A stretch of 64,000 bases of DNA from positions 1 through 64,000 of the forward strand of contig NZ_JZDQ02000029.1 in the NCBI RefSeq assembly GCF_000960475.2, in the 5' to 3' direction. A program made the translations under genes and the position numbers. The notes beneath the pieces were generated by a model. That model was not told the DNA's origin. It worked only from the letters and a program-made list of their open reading frames with translations, and searched no databases. Below, piece by piece: positions 24,200 through 33,067 of this stretch (its first letter is position 1; each line of letters begins with the position of its first letter). The DNA comes from Nocardioides luteus. GTDB taxonomy: Bacteria > Actinomycetota > Actinomycetes > Propionibacteriales > Nocardioidaceae.

Positions 24200-25672
24200 A
24201 TGAGCGCACTCGACCGGGCGATCGTCGACCCACCGCGGGTCGCCGGAGTGGGCGAGCGGTCGCCGATGGCAGGCCTGGAGCGGCGTACGGTCGGGTTCGT
24301 CGACGTGCTCGCGCAGTCGGTCGGAGCCACCGCCCCGGCGGCCGCCGCCGCGACCCTTCCGGCACTGATCGCGGTCCGCTCGGGGCACTCGCTGCTGGTC
24401 TGTCTCGTGCTGGCGTGGGTCCTGGTGGCCGGTGTCGGCGGGGCGGTCGGTCAGTTCACCCGCCGGATGGCGGCACCCGGCTCGCTCTACACGTTCGTGA
24501 CCAAGGGGATCGGGCCGAGCGCCGGGTTCGTGACCGCTGCCGGACAGGCCGTCGGGTACGCCTTCGTGGCGATGTTCGGGCTGGTCGGAGCGGCCTTGTC
24601 AGTGCAGACGTTCCTTGCCTCGGTCGGCGCTGCGGCCTCCTCGGCGGCGGTGACCGGTCTCGGTGTGGTGGCCCTCGGCGCGGTCTGCTTCGTGGTGCTG
24701 CGGCGAGGCATCCGGATCTCGGCGCGGGTCACCCTCGTGGTCGAGGTGGTCTCGGTCGCCCTGCTGCTGGTGCTGCTGGTGACCGTGCTGTCCCGGGCCG
24801 GGGCCGAGGCGCTGGCAGCACCGTTCCGGGCCGGGCTGCCGGGGCCGGACGGGCTGGTCGCGGGCACCGCGGTCGCGATCACCGCCTTCGTCGGCTTCGA
24901 GACCGCGGCGTCCCTGGGCCGGGAGGCGGAACGCCCGTTCCTGACCGTGCCGCGCACGATGCGCTGGACCCTGATCGTGGTCGGGTTCGCCTACCTGCTC
25001 TCCGCCTACACGCAGGAGGCGGGCGGGGTCTCCTTCGGCCTGCAGCTCGCCGACAACGACGTCGCGCTCAGTGCGCTCTCCGACGGGGCCGGCGTGCCGC
25101 TGCTGGGCCGGCTGCTCGATCTCGGTCAGGCCACCTCGTTCCTGGCCTGCGCGATCGCGTCGCTGACCGCGTTGGCGCGCGTGGTCTTCAGCCTCGGCCG
25201 CGAGGGCGTGCTGCCCCGGGCGGTCGGGTTCACTGACCCGCTGCGCAGCACTCCGCTCGGCGCGCTGGCCGTCGTCGTACCCGTCACGGTGGCACTGCCG
25301 CTGGTGCTGCTCGCCGGCGGCCTCTCGCCCTGGCGGGCGATGAGCGTCCTGATCGCGGTCTCCGCGGTCGGCTACATCGTCGCGTACGTCCTGGTGGCGG
25401 TCGCCGCGCCCGCCTTCCTGCACAGGATCGGGGAGCTGACCCGTTCGGCGTTGTGGGGTTGCGGCGCCGTGGCAGTTGCTCTCACCGGGGTGCTGGGGGT
25501 CTATCTCGCCGTCGTAGGTGGCACCGACCCGCTGGCTCTGAGCCTGGTCGGTGTGGTCGTGCTGGGCGGCGGGTCCGGCTATCTGTACGTCCGGATGCGG
25601 CAGCCCGAGGGGTTCGCCCGGATGGGCCTGTTCGACGAGCCGATCTCGGACGATCTGCTGGGTGGCCGGTGA
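24200..25672 (+). CDS. APC-family permease (second)
   Basis: A 490-residue membrane transporter with about 12 helices. The opening RRTVGFVDVLAQSVGATAPAAAAA and the central AITAFVGFETAASLGREAERPFLTVPRTM are APC superfamily features; GAPGSLYTFVTKGIGP-like residues (MAAPGSLYTFVTKGIGP) line the first gated helices. It differs from the permease at 22496 and is read in the opposite direction. Its stop overlaps the IclR-like start by 4 bp (GTGA). The substrate is likely an amino acid or amine given the locus, but that is inference. Confidence 0.88.
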   Translation: MSALDRAIVDPPRVAGVGERSPMAGLERRTVGFVDVLAQSVGATAPAAAAATLPALIAVRSGHSLLVCLVLAWVLVAGVGGAVGQFTRRMAAPGSLYTFVTKGIGPSAGFVTAAGQAVGYAFVAMFGLVGAALSVQTFLASVGAAASSAAVTGLGVVALGAVCFVVLRRGIRISARVTLVVEVVSVALLLVLLVTVLSRAGAEALAAPFRAGLPGPDGLVAGTAVAITAFVGFETAASLGREAERPFLTVPRTMRWTLIVVGFAYLLSAYTQEAGGVSFGLQLADNDVALSALSDGAGVPLLGRLLDLGQATSFLACAIASLTALARVVFSLGREGVLPRAVGFTDPLRSTPLGALAVVVPVTVALPLVLLAGGLSPWRAMSVLIAVSAVGYIVAYVLVAVAAPAFLHRIGELTRSALWGCGAVAVALTGVLGVYLAVVGGTDPLALSLVGVVVLGGGSGYLYVRMRQPEGFARMGLFDEPISDDLLGGR

Positions 25673-26328
25673 GCCCCGGCGGCGACGCCGGCGGCCGTCA
25701 GCCGCATGCCGTACGCAGCGCCCTCTCGGTTCTCGAGGAGGTTGCGCGGGCCGGGCCGGGCATCACCGCCAAGCAGATATCGGCGGCGCTCGGGCTGCCG
25801 CGGGCCACGACCTACAGGCTGGTCAACCTGCTGGTGCAGGACGAGTACCTGGTCCGGTTGCCCGACCTGTCCGGGTTCGCGCTGGGCCACCGGGTGACGC
25901 TGCTGGCATCCAACGCGGTCCCGGACCGCGAGCGCGAGACCGCGGAGATCCTGGCCGGGATGCGCGCCCGGATCCGGGCGGGCGTTCACCTGGCCTCGTT
26001 CCGGCACGGGCACCTGGAGCTGGTCGATGTCGATCCCGACTTCCCGTTGACCGCCGCCGCGCTGGCGGAGCCGCCGGAGATCGGCGCGGACCCGGGTGCT
26101 GCGGCGCTCGGCCTGCTGCGGGCGGCGGGTGCCGTGGAACGCTATGTCGTCTGCGCCGCTCAGCCGGGGTACGGATCTCTGGCCGCGGCGGTCCGCGACG
26201 ACGCCGGCGTGCTGGTCGCCGGCGTCGCGCTGGCGGTCCCGGCGCCGCGGCTCGAAGACCCCGCGGGTCTCTTCGCCCTGATCCATGACGACGTCGAGCG
26301 GTTGCGGGCGGTGCTGACCCGGGGCTGA
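25669..26328 (+). CDS. IclR-like transcriptional regulator
   Basis: A 219-residue protein. The N-terminal winged helix is HAVRSALSVLEEVARAGPGITAKQISAALGLPRATTYRLVNLLVQDEYLVRL, typical of IclR. The effector domain is shorter and less conserved than usual (about 145 residues), with FALGHRVTLLASN and a final VAGVALAVPAPRL corresponding to the IclR C-terminal strands. GTG at 25669 overlaps the permease stop; AGGAGG-like sequence is absent, consistent with coupled translation. It probably controls the permease, perhaps through the dyad at 24073. Confidence 0.82.
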   Translation: MSPGGDAGGRQPHAVRSALSVLEEVARAGPGITAKQISAALGLPRATTYRLVNLLVQDEYLVRLPDLSGFALGHRVTLLASNAVPDRERETAEILAGMRARIRAGVHLASFRHGHLELVDVDPDFPLTAAALAEPPEIGADPGAAALGLLRAAGAVERYVVCAAQPGYGSLAAAVRDDAGVLVAGVALAVPAPRLEDPAGLFALIHDDVERLRAVLTRG

Positions 26329-26336
26329 CCCGCCGC

Positions 26337-27242
26337 TCAGTGCATCCCCGGCTCGTGGGCCAGGTGGGTCTCCGGCTCGAGCTGGAAGGTCGAGTGCTCG
26401 ACGTCGAAGTGGCCGGCCAGGCAGGCCTGGACCCGGTCGAGCACCTTCGGCGCGCTGCCGTCGAGGAAGCACTCGGGACGCAGGGTCAGGTGGGCGGAGA
26501 CCGTCGGCAGGCCGGAGGTGACCGTCCACGCGTGCAGGTCGTGCACCTCGACCACGTCCTCGACCTCGAGCAGGTGCTGGCGCAGGTCCTCGACGACGAC
26601 CTCCGCCGGTGCGCCTTCGAGCAGGATCCGGCCGCTGTCGCGGAGCAGACAGACACCGGCGTACGTCATCAGGGCGACGACCACGAGCGAGGCCACCGGG
26701 TCGGCCCGGGTCCAGCCGGTGAGCAGGATGACGACGGCGGCGACGAGGGTGCCGATGAAGCCGTAGAGGTCGGAGAGGACGTGCTGGTAGGCGCCCTCGA
26801 CGTTGAGCGAGGTGCGGTTGGCGCGCGCCATCAGCGCGGCCGCGAGGATGTTCACCGCACAGCCGACGACCGCGACCACGAACATCGGCCAGCCCTCCGC
26901 GTCGGGCGGGTGGATCAGGCGCCGGACCGCCTCCACGCCCACGACCGCGGCGAAGACCAGCAGGGTGATCCCGTTGAGCGCCGCGGAGAGGATCTCGGCG
27001 CGCTTCCAGCCGTAGGTCCACTGGCCCTGGGCCGGCCGTGCGGCCAGCCGCATCGCCCACAGCGCCGCGGCGATCGCGCCGACGTCGGTGAGCATGTGGC
27101 CCGCGTCGGCCAGCAGCGCGAGCGAGTCGGCGAGGATCGCGACCGTCACCTCGCCGAGCAGGAACACGCTCAGCAGCGACATCGCGGCGATCAGGTAGCG
27201 CCGGTCCGCCGCGGGAGAGATGTGGTCATGATCGTGGCCCAT
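26337..27242 (-). CDS. Cation diffusion facilitator, zinc-type exporter
   Basis: A 301-residue six-helix CDF transporter that exports a divalent metal against protons. The transport site is seen as LLADAGHMLTDVGA (His-Asp pair in helix 2) and HVLSDLYGFIGT in helix 5. The C-terminal cytoplasmic domain has VHDLHAWTVTSG, and the tail is His-containing (HLAHEPGMH). An N-terminal MGHDHDH and these motifs place it in the ZitB/CzcD-like zinc group. ATG at 27242; a longer in-frame extension exists but contains the start of the divergent gene. It shares a 64-bp divergent promoter region with the next gene. Confidence 0.92.
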   Translation of the reverse strand: MGHDHDHISPAADRRYLIAAMSLLSVFLLGEVTVAILADSLALLADAGHMLTDVGAIAAALWAMRLAARPAQGQWTYGWKRAEILSAALNGITLLVFAAVVGVEAVRRLIHPPDAEGWPMFVVAVVGCAVNILAAALMARANRTSLNVEGAYQHVLSDLYGFIGTLVAAVVILLTGWTRADPVASLVVVALMTYAGVCLLRDSGRILLEGAPAEVVVEDLRQHLLEVEDVVEVHDLHAWTVTSGLPTVSAHLTLRPECFLDGSAPKVLDRVQACLAGHFDVEHSTFQLEPETHLAHEPGMH

Positions 27243-27306
27243 GTCGATTGATCCTAGGCGGGAAATCCGGTTCTCGGTTGCGCCGTCCCGTGGCAGGGTG
27301 GCCGGC

Positions 27307-28098
27307 ATGTCGCTCGCTGAGAACTTCCTGTCGCTGCACCTTCCCGGACGCCCGCTGCTGATGCCCAACGCCTGGGACGCCGGCTCGGCGAAGCTCCTGG
27401 CCTCGCTGGGCTTCTCGGCGCTGGCCACCACCAGCAGCGGGTACGCCGCGACCCTGGGCCGCCTCGACGGCCATGTCACCCGCGACGAGGTGATCGCCCA
27501 CGCGACCGCGCTGGTCGAGGCGGTCGAGGTGCCCGTCTCGGCCGACCTGGAGGCCGGCTTCGGGGGTTCGATCGACGAGGTGGCGGAGACGTTCCGGCTC
27601 GCCGTCGCCGCCGGGCTGGCGGGCGGGTCGATCGAGGACTACACCGGCGTCGAGAAGGACACCCTCTACTCCGTCGAGGAGGCCGCCGAGCGGGTCGCCG
27701 CCGCGGCCGCGGCCGCCGGCGACGGCTTCGTCCTCACCGCCCGTGCCGAGAACCACATCCGCGGCCGCGACGACCTCGACGACACCATCGCCCGCCTGCA
27801 GGCCTACCAGGAGGCCGGCGCCGACGTGCTCTTCGCGCCCGGCGTCATCGCCGTCGAGGACGTACGCCGCCTGGTCGACGCGGTCGACCGCCCGGTCAAC
27901 GTCCTGCTGCTCCCGGGCGGACCCTCGGTCCCCGAGCTGGCCGAGGCGGGGGCGGCACGGATCTCGGTCGGTGGCGCCTTCGCCTTCGCCGCCCTCGGCG
28001 CGGCCAAGCGCGCCGCGGAGGAGCTGCTCGGCGCCGGCACGACCGGCTACACCGAGCTGGCGGCCGAGGGTGCGAAGGCTTTTCGCAACGCTGGTTGA
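27307..28098 (+). CDS. Isocitrate lyase / PEP mutase family enzyme
   Basis: A 263-residue protein of the PEP mutase/isocitrate lyase superfamily. LLMPNAWDAGSAKLLASLGFSALATTSSGYAATLG, VSADLEAGFG (metal-binding DxE), GGSIEDYTG and LTARAENHIRG are the usual landmarks. These proteins cleave or form C-C or C-P bonds next to a carboxylate; many actinobacterial members are annotated 2-methylisocitrate lyase-like or carboxyphosphonoenolpyruvate mutase-like without proof. The typical catalytic KKCGH motif is absent, so it is not isocitrate lyase itself. ATG at 27307 is followed directly by the conserved region; an upstream in-frame ATG at 27241 overlaps the divergent CDF start. Confidence 0.85.
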   Translation: MSLAENFLSLHLPGRPLLMPNAWDAGSAKLLASLGFSALATTSSGYAATLGRLDGHVTRDEVIAHATALVEAVEVPVSADLEAGFGGSIDEVAETFRLAVAAGLAGGSIEDYTGVEKDTLYSVEEAAERVAAAAAAAGDGFVLTARAENHIRGRDDLDDTIARLQAYQEAGADVLFAPGVIAVEDVRRLVDAVDRPVNVLLLPGGPSVPELAEAGAARISVGGAFAFAALGAAKRAAEELLGAGTTGYTELAAEGAKAFRNAG

Positions 28099-28106
28099 CT
28101 GGGGCC

Positions 28107-28868
28107 GTGACCGATGAGCTGACGGTGGTGCGCGCGGGGTTCGCGCCGATCAAGGGGACCAGGCACCTGGCCCACGACCGGGTGATGCTCGACGCCCAGG
28201 GGCCGGTGGGTGACCGTGGGTTCGCCCTGGTGTCGGTCGACCCCGAGGATCCGGCTCGCGGCCGGGTGCTGCGCACCGTCCAGAACCCGCTGCTGGTCGC
28301 GGTGCGGGCGGAGGTGACCGGCGACCGGCTCGAGGTCGAGCTGCCCGGCGGGGAGACCGTCTCAGCGGAGCCGGCGGCGACGGGGGAGCGCATCACCTGC
28401 GACTACTGGGGCCGCGACGTCGAGCTGGAGCTGGTCGACGGCCCGCACGCCGAGCTGTTCTCGAGCTGGCTCGACCGGCCCGTGCGGCTGGCCCGTGCCC
28501 GCCGGGGCGACGTCGTCTTCGCCGGTCCGGTGTCGCTGGTGACCACGGCGTCGCTGCACGACCTCGCCCGGCACGTGGACCGCGACGCCGTGGACCCGGC
28601 GCGGTTCCGGCCGACCCTGGTGGTCGAGACCGACGAGCCCTATGCCGAGGACACCTGGCTCGGCCGGGAGATCCGGGTCGGGGAGGCGACGCTCCGGATC
28701 GGCGTACCGATCCCGAGGTGTGCCGTGATCGACATCCGTCCGGAGACGGGGGAGCGCGACGTACGGCTGCTGAAGACGCTCGCCACGCACCGGCCGTTGA
28801 ACCGGGCCGGCGAGCCGGCGTTCGGCGTCTTCGCGGAGGTGGTCGTGCCTGGGGCCGTGGGCGGATAG
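28107..28868 (+). CDS. MOSC-domain protein (mARC/YcbX-like)
   Basis: A 253-residue protein with an N-terminal MOSC_N beta-barrel region (VVRAGFAPIKGTRHLAHDRVMLDAQGPVGDRGFALV) and a C-terminal MOSC domain (ARFRPTLVVET, then IPRCAVIDIRPETGERD). The Cys of PRCAVID is the conserved residue that binds the molybdenum cofactor sulfur in mARC-like enzymes, which reduce N-hydroxylated compounds. There is no ferredoxin domain, unlike E. coli YcbX. GTG at 28107, 8 bp after the preceding stop; an in-frame TTG at 28095 is an alternative. Confidence 0.85.
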   Translation: MTDELTVVRAGFAPIKGTRHLAHDRVMLDAQGPVGDRGFALVSVDPEDPARGRVLRTVQNPLLVAVRAEVTGDRLEVELPGGETVSAEPAATGERITCDYWGRDVELELVDGPHAELFSSWLDRPVRLARARRGDVVFAGPVSLVTTASLHDLARHVDRDAVDPARFRPTLVVETDEPYAEDTWLGREIRVGEATLRIGVPIPRCAVIDIRPETGERDVRLLKTLATHRPLNRAGEPAFGVFAEVVVPGAVGG

Positions 28869-28934
28869 CCGGCACACAGGCGAGGCACAGGAAGGCGAGG
28901 GCGCGGACTCAGGTGCGCTGCGTACGCTCCTGAT

Positions 28935-29900
28935 GTGGATATGCAATCGCTGTTGTCGCGCGACTCCGTGAAGGTCGCCCTCGTCGTCAACGCCGGCTCG
29001 CGCCGGGGACAGGACGCGTTGGCGTCCTCCGAGGAGATGCTCAGGTCCGCGGGGATCGACGACGTCCGCTCCCACGCAGTCCATTCGGGGGAGGAGCTGG
29101 AGGCCACGCTCGACGAGGTCGCCGAGGAGATGCCCGACCTGCTCGTCGTCGGCGGCGGCGACGGCTCGGTCGGGGCCGCGGCGGCCCGGATCGCCGGCAC
29201 CGACGTCGTGCTCGCGGTGCTGCCGCTCGGCACGGCCAACGACTTCGCCCGCACGCTCGAGCTCGACCAGGACCCGCAGACCGCGGTGCAGCAGATGCTC
29301 GAGGGGAAGGTCATCAACGTCGACGTCGGCCGGGCCAACGGACACGCCTACCTCAACGTCGCCTCCTTCGGCCTCTCCGTCGCGGTGACCAAGGCCCTGG
29401 ACCCACGTCTGAAGAAGCTGATCGGGCCGGCGGCCTACCCGGTGGCGACGCTGCAGGCCTACCGCCACCACAAGCCGTTCACCGCGCGGCTGGAGTTCCC
29501 CGAGGGCGACCACGAGACGATGGAGCTCGACGACCTGCTCCAAGTTGCCGTCGGCAACGGCCGCCACTACGGTGGCGGCAACACGGTCTCGCCCACCGCC
29601 TCGGTCGACGACGACCTGCTCGACGTCTATGCCATCGTCCGCGGCCGCATGCGCGACCACGTCTCGATCGCGCGGCTGCTCCGCAGCGGCCACTTCATCG
29701 AGCACGAGCAGGTGCACCACGTGACCACCTCGGCGGTGCGGATCACCACCGACGAGGCGATGCCGGTCAACCTCGACGGCGAGATCCTCACCGAGACCCC
29801 GACCGACTTCACCCTCGAGAGCAACGCGCTCCACGTGGCCGTCCCGATCCGCAGCCGCGCCGGCCGCCTCGACGGGCCGCCGCCGGACGTCCAGAGCTGA
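28935..29900 (+). CDS. Diacylglycerol kinase-family lipid kinase
   Basis: A 321-residue soluble lipid kinase. The nucleotide-binding loop is LLVVGGGDGSVGAAA (residues 69-83) and the second signature is LPLGTANDFARTL; the C-terminal VAVGNGRHYGGGNTVSPTASVDDDLLDVY and DGEILTETP are the YegS/DgkB features. It phosphorylates diacylglycerol or a related lipid at the membrane face. GTG at 28935 follows GCGTACGCTCCTGAT with no clear SD. The gene is followed 5 bp later by the convergent stop of the SMP-30-like gene. Confidence 0.9.
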   Translation: MDMQSLLSRDSVKVALVVNAGSRRGQDALASSEEMLRSAGIDDVRSHAVHSGEELEATLDEVAEEMPDLLVVGGGDGSVGAAAARIAGTDVVLAVLPLGTANDFARTLELDQDPQTAVQQMLEGKVINVDVGRANGHAYLNVASFGLSVAVTKALDPRLKKLIGPAAYPVATLQAYRHHKPFTARLEFPEGDHETMELDDLLQVAVGNGRHYGGGNTVSPTASVDDDLLDVYAIVRGRMRDHVSIARLLRSGHFIEHEQVHHVTTSAVRITTDEAMPVNLDGEILTETPTDFTLESNALHVAVPIRSRAGRLDGPPPDVQS

Positions 29901-29905
29901 ACGGC

Positions 29906-30799
29906 TCAGGGACGTCCCGCCCGGGGCACGTCGACCCGGATCGCCAGCAGCCGCGCCTCGGCGCTGGCCTTGCGGGGCTCCTCGAAGAAGTCGGGCGCGG
30001 CACAGGCGTACAGCGTCTTCCCGTCGCTGCCGCCCAGCATGCAGGCGAAGACGCCACCGCCGGGCTCGATCTGCTCGAGGATCTCGCCGCCCTCGGCGAC
30101 CCTGACCAGGCGGCCGAAGACGGCGTCGGCGGTCCACACCGCGCCCTCGGCGTCCAGGCAGCAGCCGTCGGGAGCCAGGACCGCGTCGCCCATCGCCTCG
30201 GCGAACGCGGTGTGGGTGGTGAGCTCGCCGAACTTCGCCCAGGTGCGTCGGTTGGTCAGCGACCCGTCCTCGGCGATATCGAACGCGCTGATCCGATTGC
30301 CGCAGGTCTCGTCGACGATCAGCGTGCCGTCGTCGGTGATCACGCTGCCGTTGGGGAACCACAGGTCGTCGGCGACCTCGGTCACCGTCCCGTCCGGGTC
30401 GACCCGCAGCAGCACCGTCGATGCCACGTCGGCGCCCGCCATGATGTCGAAACCGAAGTTCCCGACGTACGCCCGGCCCTGCTCGTCCACCACCATGTCG
30501 TTGAGGTGGTGGCTGACGTGGCCGCTGAGGTCGGCGTGGGTCACCAGCGAGCCGTCGGACTCGCGGCGCAGGATCCGGCGGTCGTTCATCGACACGACCA
30601 GCAGATGGCCGTCGGGGAGCCAGCCCAGCCCCGAGGGCTGCCCCGGCACCTCCGCCTCGACCTTGAGGTCCGACCCGTCCTCCCGGGCCGAGTAGACCTT
30701 GTAGGAGTAGAAGTCCACGAACCAGATCCGGTCCTCATGCCATCGCGGGCACTCCAGGAAGTGCAGGTCCTTCACGACGGTGCTGATCTCTCGGGCCAC
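29906..30799 (-). CDS. SMP-30/gluconolactonase/LRE-like protein
   Basis: A 297-residue six-bladed beta-propeller of the SMP-30 type. Repeated blade strands are visible, such as FLECPRWHEDRIWFVDFYSYKVY, GLGWLPDGHLLVVSMNDRRILR, LNDMVVDEQGRAYVGNFGFD and FPNGSVITDDGTLIVDETCGNRISAFD. These supply the Glu, Asn and Asp ligands for the divalent metal in lactonases. It probably hydrolyses a sugar lactone. GTG at 30799 is chosen for GAGAGGATCTACC before it; an in-frame ATG is 33 bp upstream. The 21-bp repeat cluster at 30833-30874 lies just upstream. Confidence 0.88.
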   Translation of the reverse strand: MAREISTVVKDLHFLECPRWHEDRIWFVDFYSYKVYSAREDGSDLKVEAEVPGQPSGLGWLPDGHLLVVSMNDRRILRRESDGSLVTHADLSGHVSHHLNDMVVDEQGRAYVGNFGFDIMAGADVASTVLLRVDPDGTVTEVADDLWFPNGSVITDDGTLIVDETCGNRISAFDIAEDGSLTNRRTWAKFGELTTHTAFAEAMGDAVLAPDGCCLDAEGAVWTADAVFGRLVRVAEGGEILEQIEPGGGVFACMLGGSDGKTLYACAAPDFFEEPRKASAEARLLAIRVDVPRAGRP

Positions 30800-30832
30800 G
30801 GTAGATCCTCTCTGATCGACTGACCCCATCAT

Positions 30833-30874
30833 GCCGAGAAGTCACCCCCGTCGCGCGAGAAGTCACGTACGCGA
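30833..30874 (+). repeat. Cluster 3 of the 21-bp tandem repeat (2 units)
   Basis: Two adjacent 21-bp units at 30833-30853 and 30854-30874, beginning GCCGAGAAGTCAC and CGCGAGAAGTCAC. They lie in the 104-bp gap between the ABC permease stop and the lactonase start. A flanking inverted pair GTCACCCC (30841-30848) and GGGGTGAC (30889-30896) could fold the second unit into a loop. Confidence 0.6.
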
Positions 30875-30903
30875 ATCGAGATGGCACCGGGGTGACGCCT
30901 CGG

Positions 30904-32103
30904 CTACTCCTCCAGTCGCCAGGCGGCCTTGAGGGAGAGCTGGCCACCGGTCTGGAGCAGGGCGCGGCTGTAGAGGCGCTCGGCGAGGCGTACCAGCGCG
31001 ATGCCGAAGGCGAGGAGCAGGAGGACGGCGATGATCGGCTCCCACCATGCCGCGCTGCCGTCGACCAGGCGCATCGGCATGAGGACGGCGGACAGCGGTG
31101 GGACGTACGAGCCGACGACCTCGCCGACACCGTCGAGGTAGAGGGCGCCGAAGAACATCACCATGAGGAGCATCGTGATCGGGGTGGAGGAGGACTGCAG
31201 GTCCTCGGTGCGGGAGGCGAGCGCGCCCGCGACCGCCCACAGGGTGGAGAGCACGACGAAGCCGATCAGGAAGAAGACGACGAACCAGCCGATCGCGCTG
31301 GAGAGCGCCGGGAGGGCGAAGCTGAAGTCGGTCAGGCTCAGCCCGACCAGCCCGACGGCCACGTAGATGAGCATCTGTCCTACGGCGATGACGGCGTTGC
31401 CGATGATCTTGCCGGCGAGCAGCTGCCGCAGCGGCACCGCGGCGGCGATCATCTCCACGATCCGCGACTGCTTCTCCTCCACGACGCTGTTGGCCAGGGT
31501 CATGCCGAACATGATCGAGGCGAAGTAGAAGACGATCGCGAGCGCGTAGCCGACGACGTAGCGGATCGCGGTCAGCTCGCTGTCGCCCTCGAGCTGGTCG
31601 ATCGCGACCTCCGACCCCTTGGTCAGCTCGGCCGCGGTGGTGCCGGCGGCGTCGGCGTTGCCGGCTAGGACGATCGCCTCGACCGCCTGGCTGACCACGT
31701 CGCGCAGCTCGGAGTCGGGATCCTCGAGCGTGACCAGCGTCCAGCCCTTGGCGCTCGAGTGCAGGTACGCATCGGCCTGCTCCTCCTCGAGCGCGCGCCG
31801 GGCGGCGTCGGCGTCGTCGACGGCGACCGGTTCGATGCTCACTTTCTCGTCGATGTCGGTGGCGCGTTCGGCGATGCCCTCGGCCATCGCCCGGGCGATC
31901 GCCGAGGAGTAGGCGAGGTCGTAGGTCTTCTCCCGGCTCTCGCTCCACGCGGTGAAGCCGAGCACGCCGACGATGACGGCGAGCATCACCGCGGTGCCGA
32001 TCAGGGTCGACCTGTCGGTGGCGCGGACGGCGATCTCGCGGCGGGCGACGATCTGCCACACCGGCTGGCCCTTGGGCTGGGTCCTGGCTTTCGGAGTCGT
32101 CAT
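30904..32103 (-). CDS. ABC-2 type exporter permease (NatB-like)
   Basis: A 399-residue membrane protein with one N-terminal helix (LIGTAVMLAVIVGVLGFTAWSE), a large extracytoplasmic domain of about 150 residues, then five or six helices. The QIVARREIAVRATDRS opening and NSVVEEKQSRIVEMIAAAVPLRQLLAGKIIGNA are the NatB/ABC-2 coupling-helix region. With the ATPase it should export sodium, a drug or a peptide. ATG overlaps the ATPase stop by 4 bp. Confidence 0.9.
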   Translation of the reverse strand: MTTPKARTQPKGQPVWQIVARREIAVRATDRSTLIGTAVMLAVIVGVLGFTAWSESREKTYDLAYSSAIARAMAEGIAERATDIDEKVSIEPVAVDDADAARRALEEEQADAYLHSSAKGWTLVTLEDPDSELRDVVSQAVEAIVLAGNADAAGTTAAELTKGSEVAIDQLEGDSELTAIRYVVGYALAIVFYFASIMFGMTLANSVVEEKQSRIVEMIAAAVPLRQLLAGKIIGNAVIAVGQMLIYVAVGLVGLSLTDFSFALPALSSAIGWFVVFFLIGFVVLSTLWAVAGALASRTEDLQSSSTPITMLLMVMFFGALYLDGVGEVVGSYVPPLSAVLMPMRLVDGSAAWWEPIIAVLLLLAFGIALVRLAERLYSRALLQTGGQLSLKAAWRLEE

Positions 32104-32981
32104 GCGGTGACCTCCCGGTAGATCTCGGACAGGCGGGGCACGACGCGGTGGAAGTCGAGCACGCCTCCGCGGGTGACGGCCTCGCTGAGCAGCTTCTGCT
32201 CGGCGCCTTCGGAGACGACCTCGATCTCGGCCTCGGGCCCGGAGACGTCGCGTACGTGGAGGCCGGGCAGGTCGCGTACCCAGCCGGCGTCGCCGTCGAG
32301 GACGAGCCGGTAGCGCAGCGCGGCCTCCGCGCGCAGCTCCTCACCCGTGCCCTGGATGACGACCCGGCCACGGGCCATCACCACGAGCCGGTCGCACAGC
32401 CGGTCGACGAGGTCGAGCTGGTGGGAGGAGAAGACGACGGGTACACCGTCGCGGGCATGCTCGCGCAGGAGGTCCGCCATCGCCTCGATGGCGTCGGGAT
32501 CGAGCCCGGAGAACGGCTCGTCGAGGATCAGCGCCATCGGCGCCGGGACGAGTGCGGCGATGATCTGCACGCGCTGCTGGTTGCCGAGGGAGAGCTTCTC
32601 GAGCGGGTCCTTGGTGCGACCGCCGAGCCCGAACCGCTCCAGCAGCGTGCCGATCTCGCGGCGCGCGTCGGCGGTGGTCATGCCCCGCAGCCGGGCGAGG
32701 TAGACCAGCTGGTCCAGGATCGGCTGCTTCGGGTAGAGGCCGCGCTCCTCGGGCATGTAGCCGAACCGGCGCCGGTCCTCCCGGGTGACCTCGTGCCCCT
32801 GCCAGGAGACCGTCCCGGCATGTGCGGCCAGCACACCCATGATCATCCGCATGGTGGTGGTCTTGCCGGCGCCGTTGCCGCCGACGAACCCGGTGAGCCC
32901 ACCGGACGGGACCGGGAAGGACACGTCGTCGACGGCGACCATGTCGCCGAAGCGACGGGTCAACCCGCTGACCTTGAGCAT
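32100..32981 (-). CDS. ABC exporter ATP-binding protein (NatA-like)
   Basis: A 293-residue ATPase: Walker A GGNGAGKTTT, Q-loop region YMPEERGLYPKQPI, signature LSLGNQQRVQI, Walker B LILDEPFSGLDPD and H-loop SSHQLD. The replacement of the usual LSGGQ by LSLGNQQ is common in NatA-type exporters. The C-terminal 90 residues (ALRYRLVLDGDAG onward) form an extra domain. ATG at 32981 follows AGGAGTTTCG. It is downstream of nothing on its strand except a two-component pair 86 bp before; expression may be linked to that pair. Confidence 0.92.
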   Translation of the reverse strand: MLKVSGLTRRFGDMVAVDDVSFPVPSGGLTGFVGGNGAGKTTTMRMIMGVLAAHAGTVSWQGHEVTREDRRRFGYMPEERGLYPKQPILDQLVYLARLRGMTTADARREIGTLLERFGLGGRTKDPLEKLSLGNQQRVQIIAALVPAPMALILDEPFSGLDPDAIEAMADLLREHARDGVPVVFSSHQLDLVDRLCDRLVVMARGRVVIQGTGEELRAEAALRYRLVLDGDAGWVRDLPGLHVRDVSGPEAEIEVVSEGAEQKLLSEAVTRGGVLDFHRVVPRLSEIYREVTA

Positions 32982-33067
32982 CGAAACTCCTCTGTCTCGG
33001 TTACGAACGGGACCCACGCTATTTCAGCGGCGGGCCCGGCGGATCCGTCGCGAGGATGAGCCCCTGC

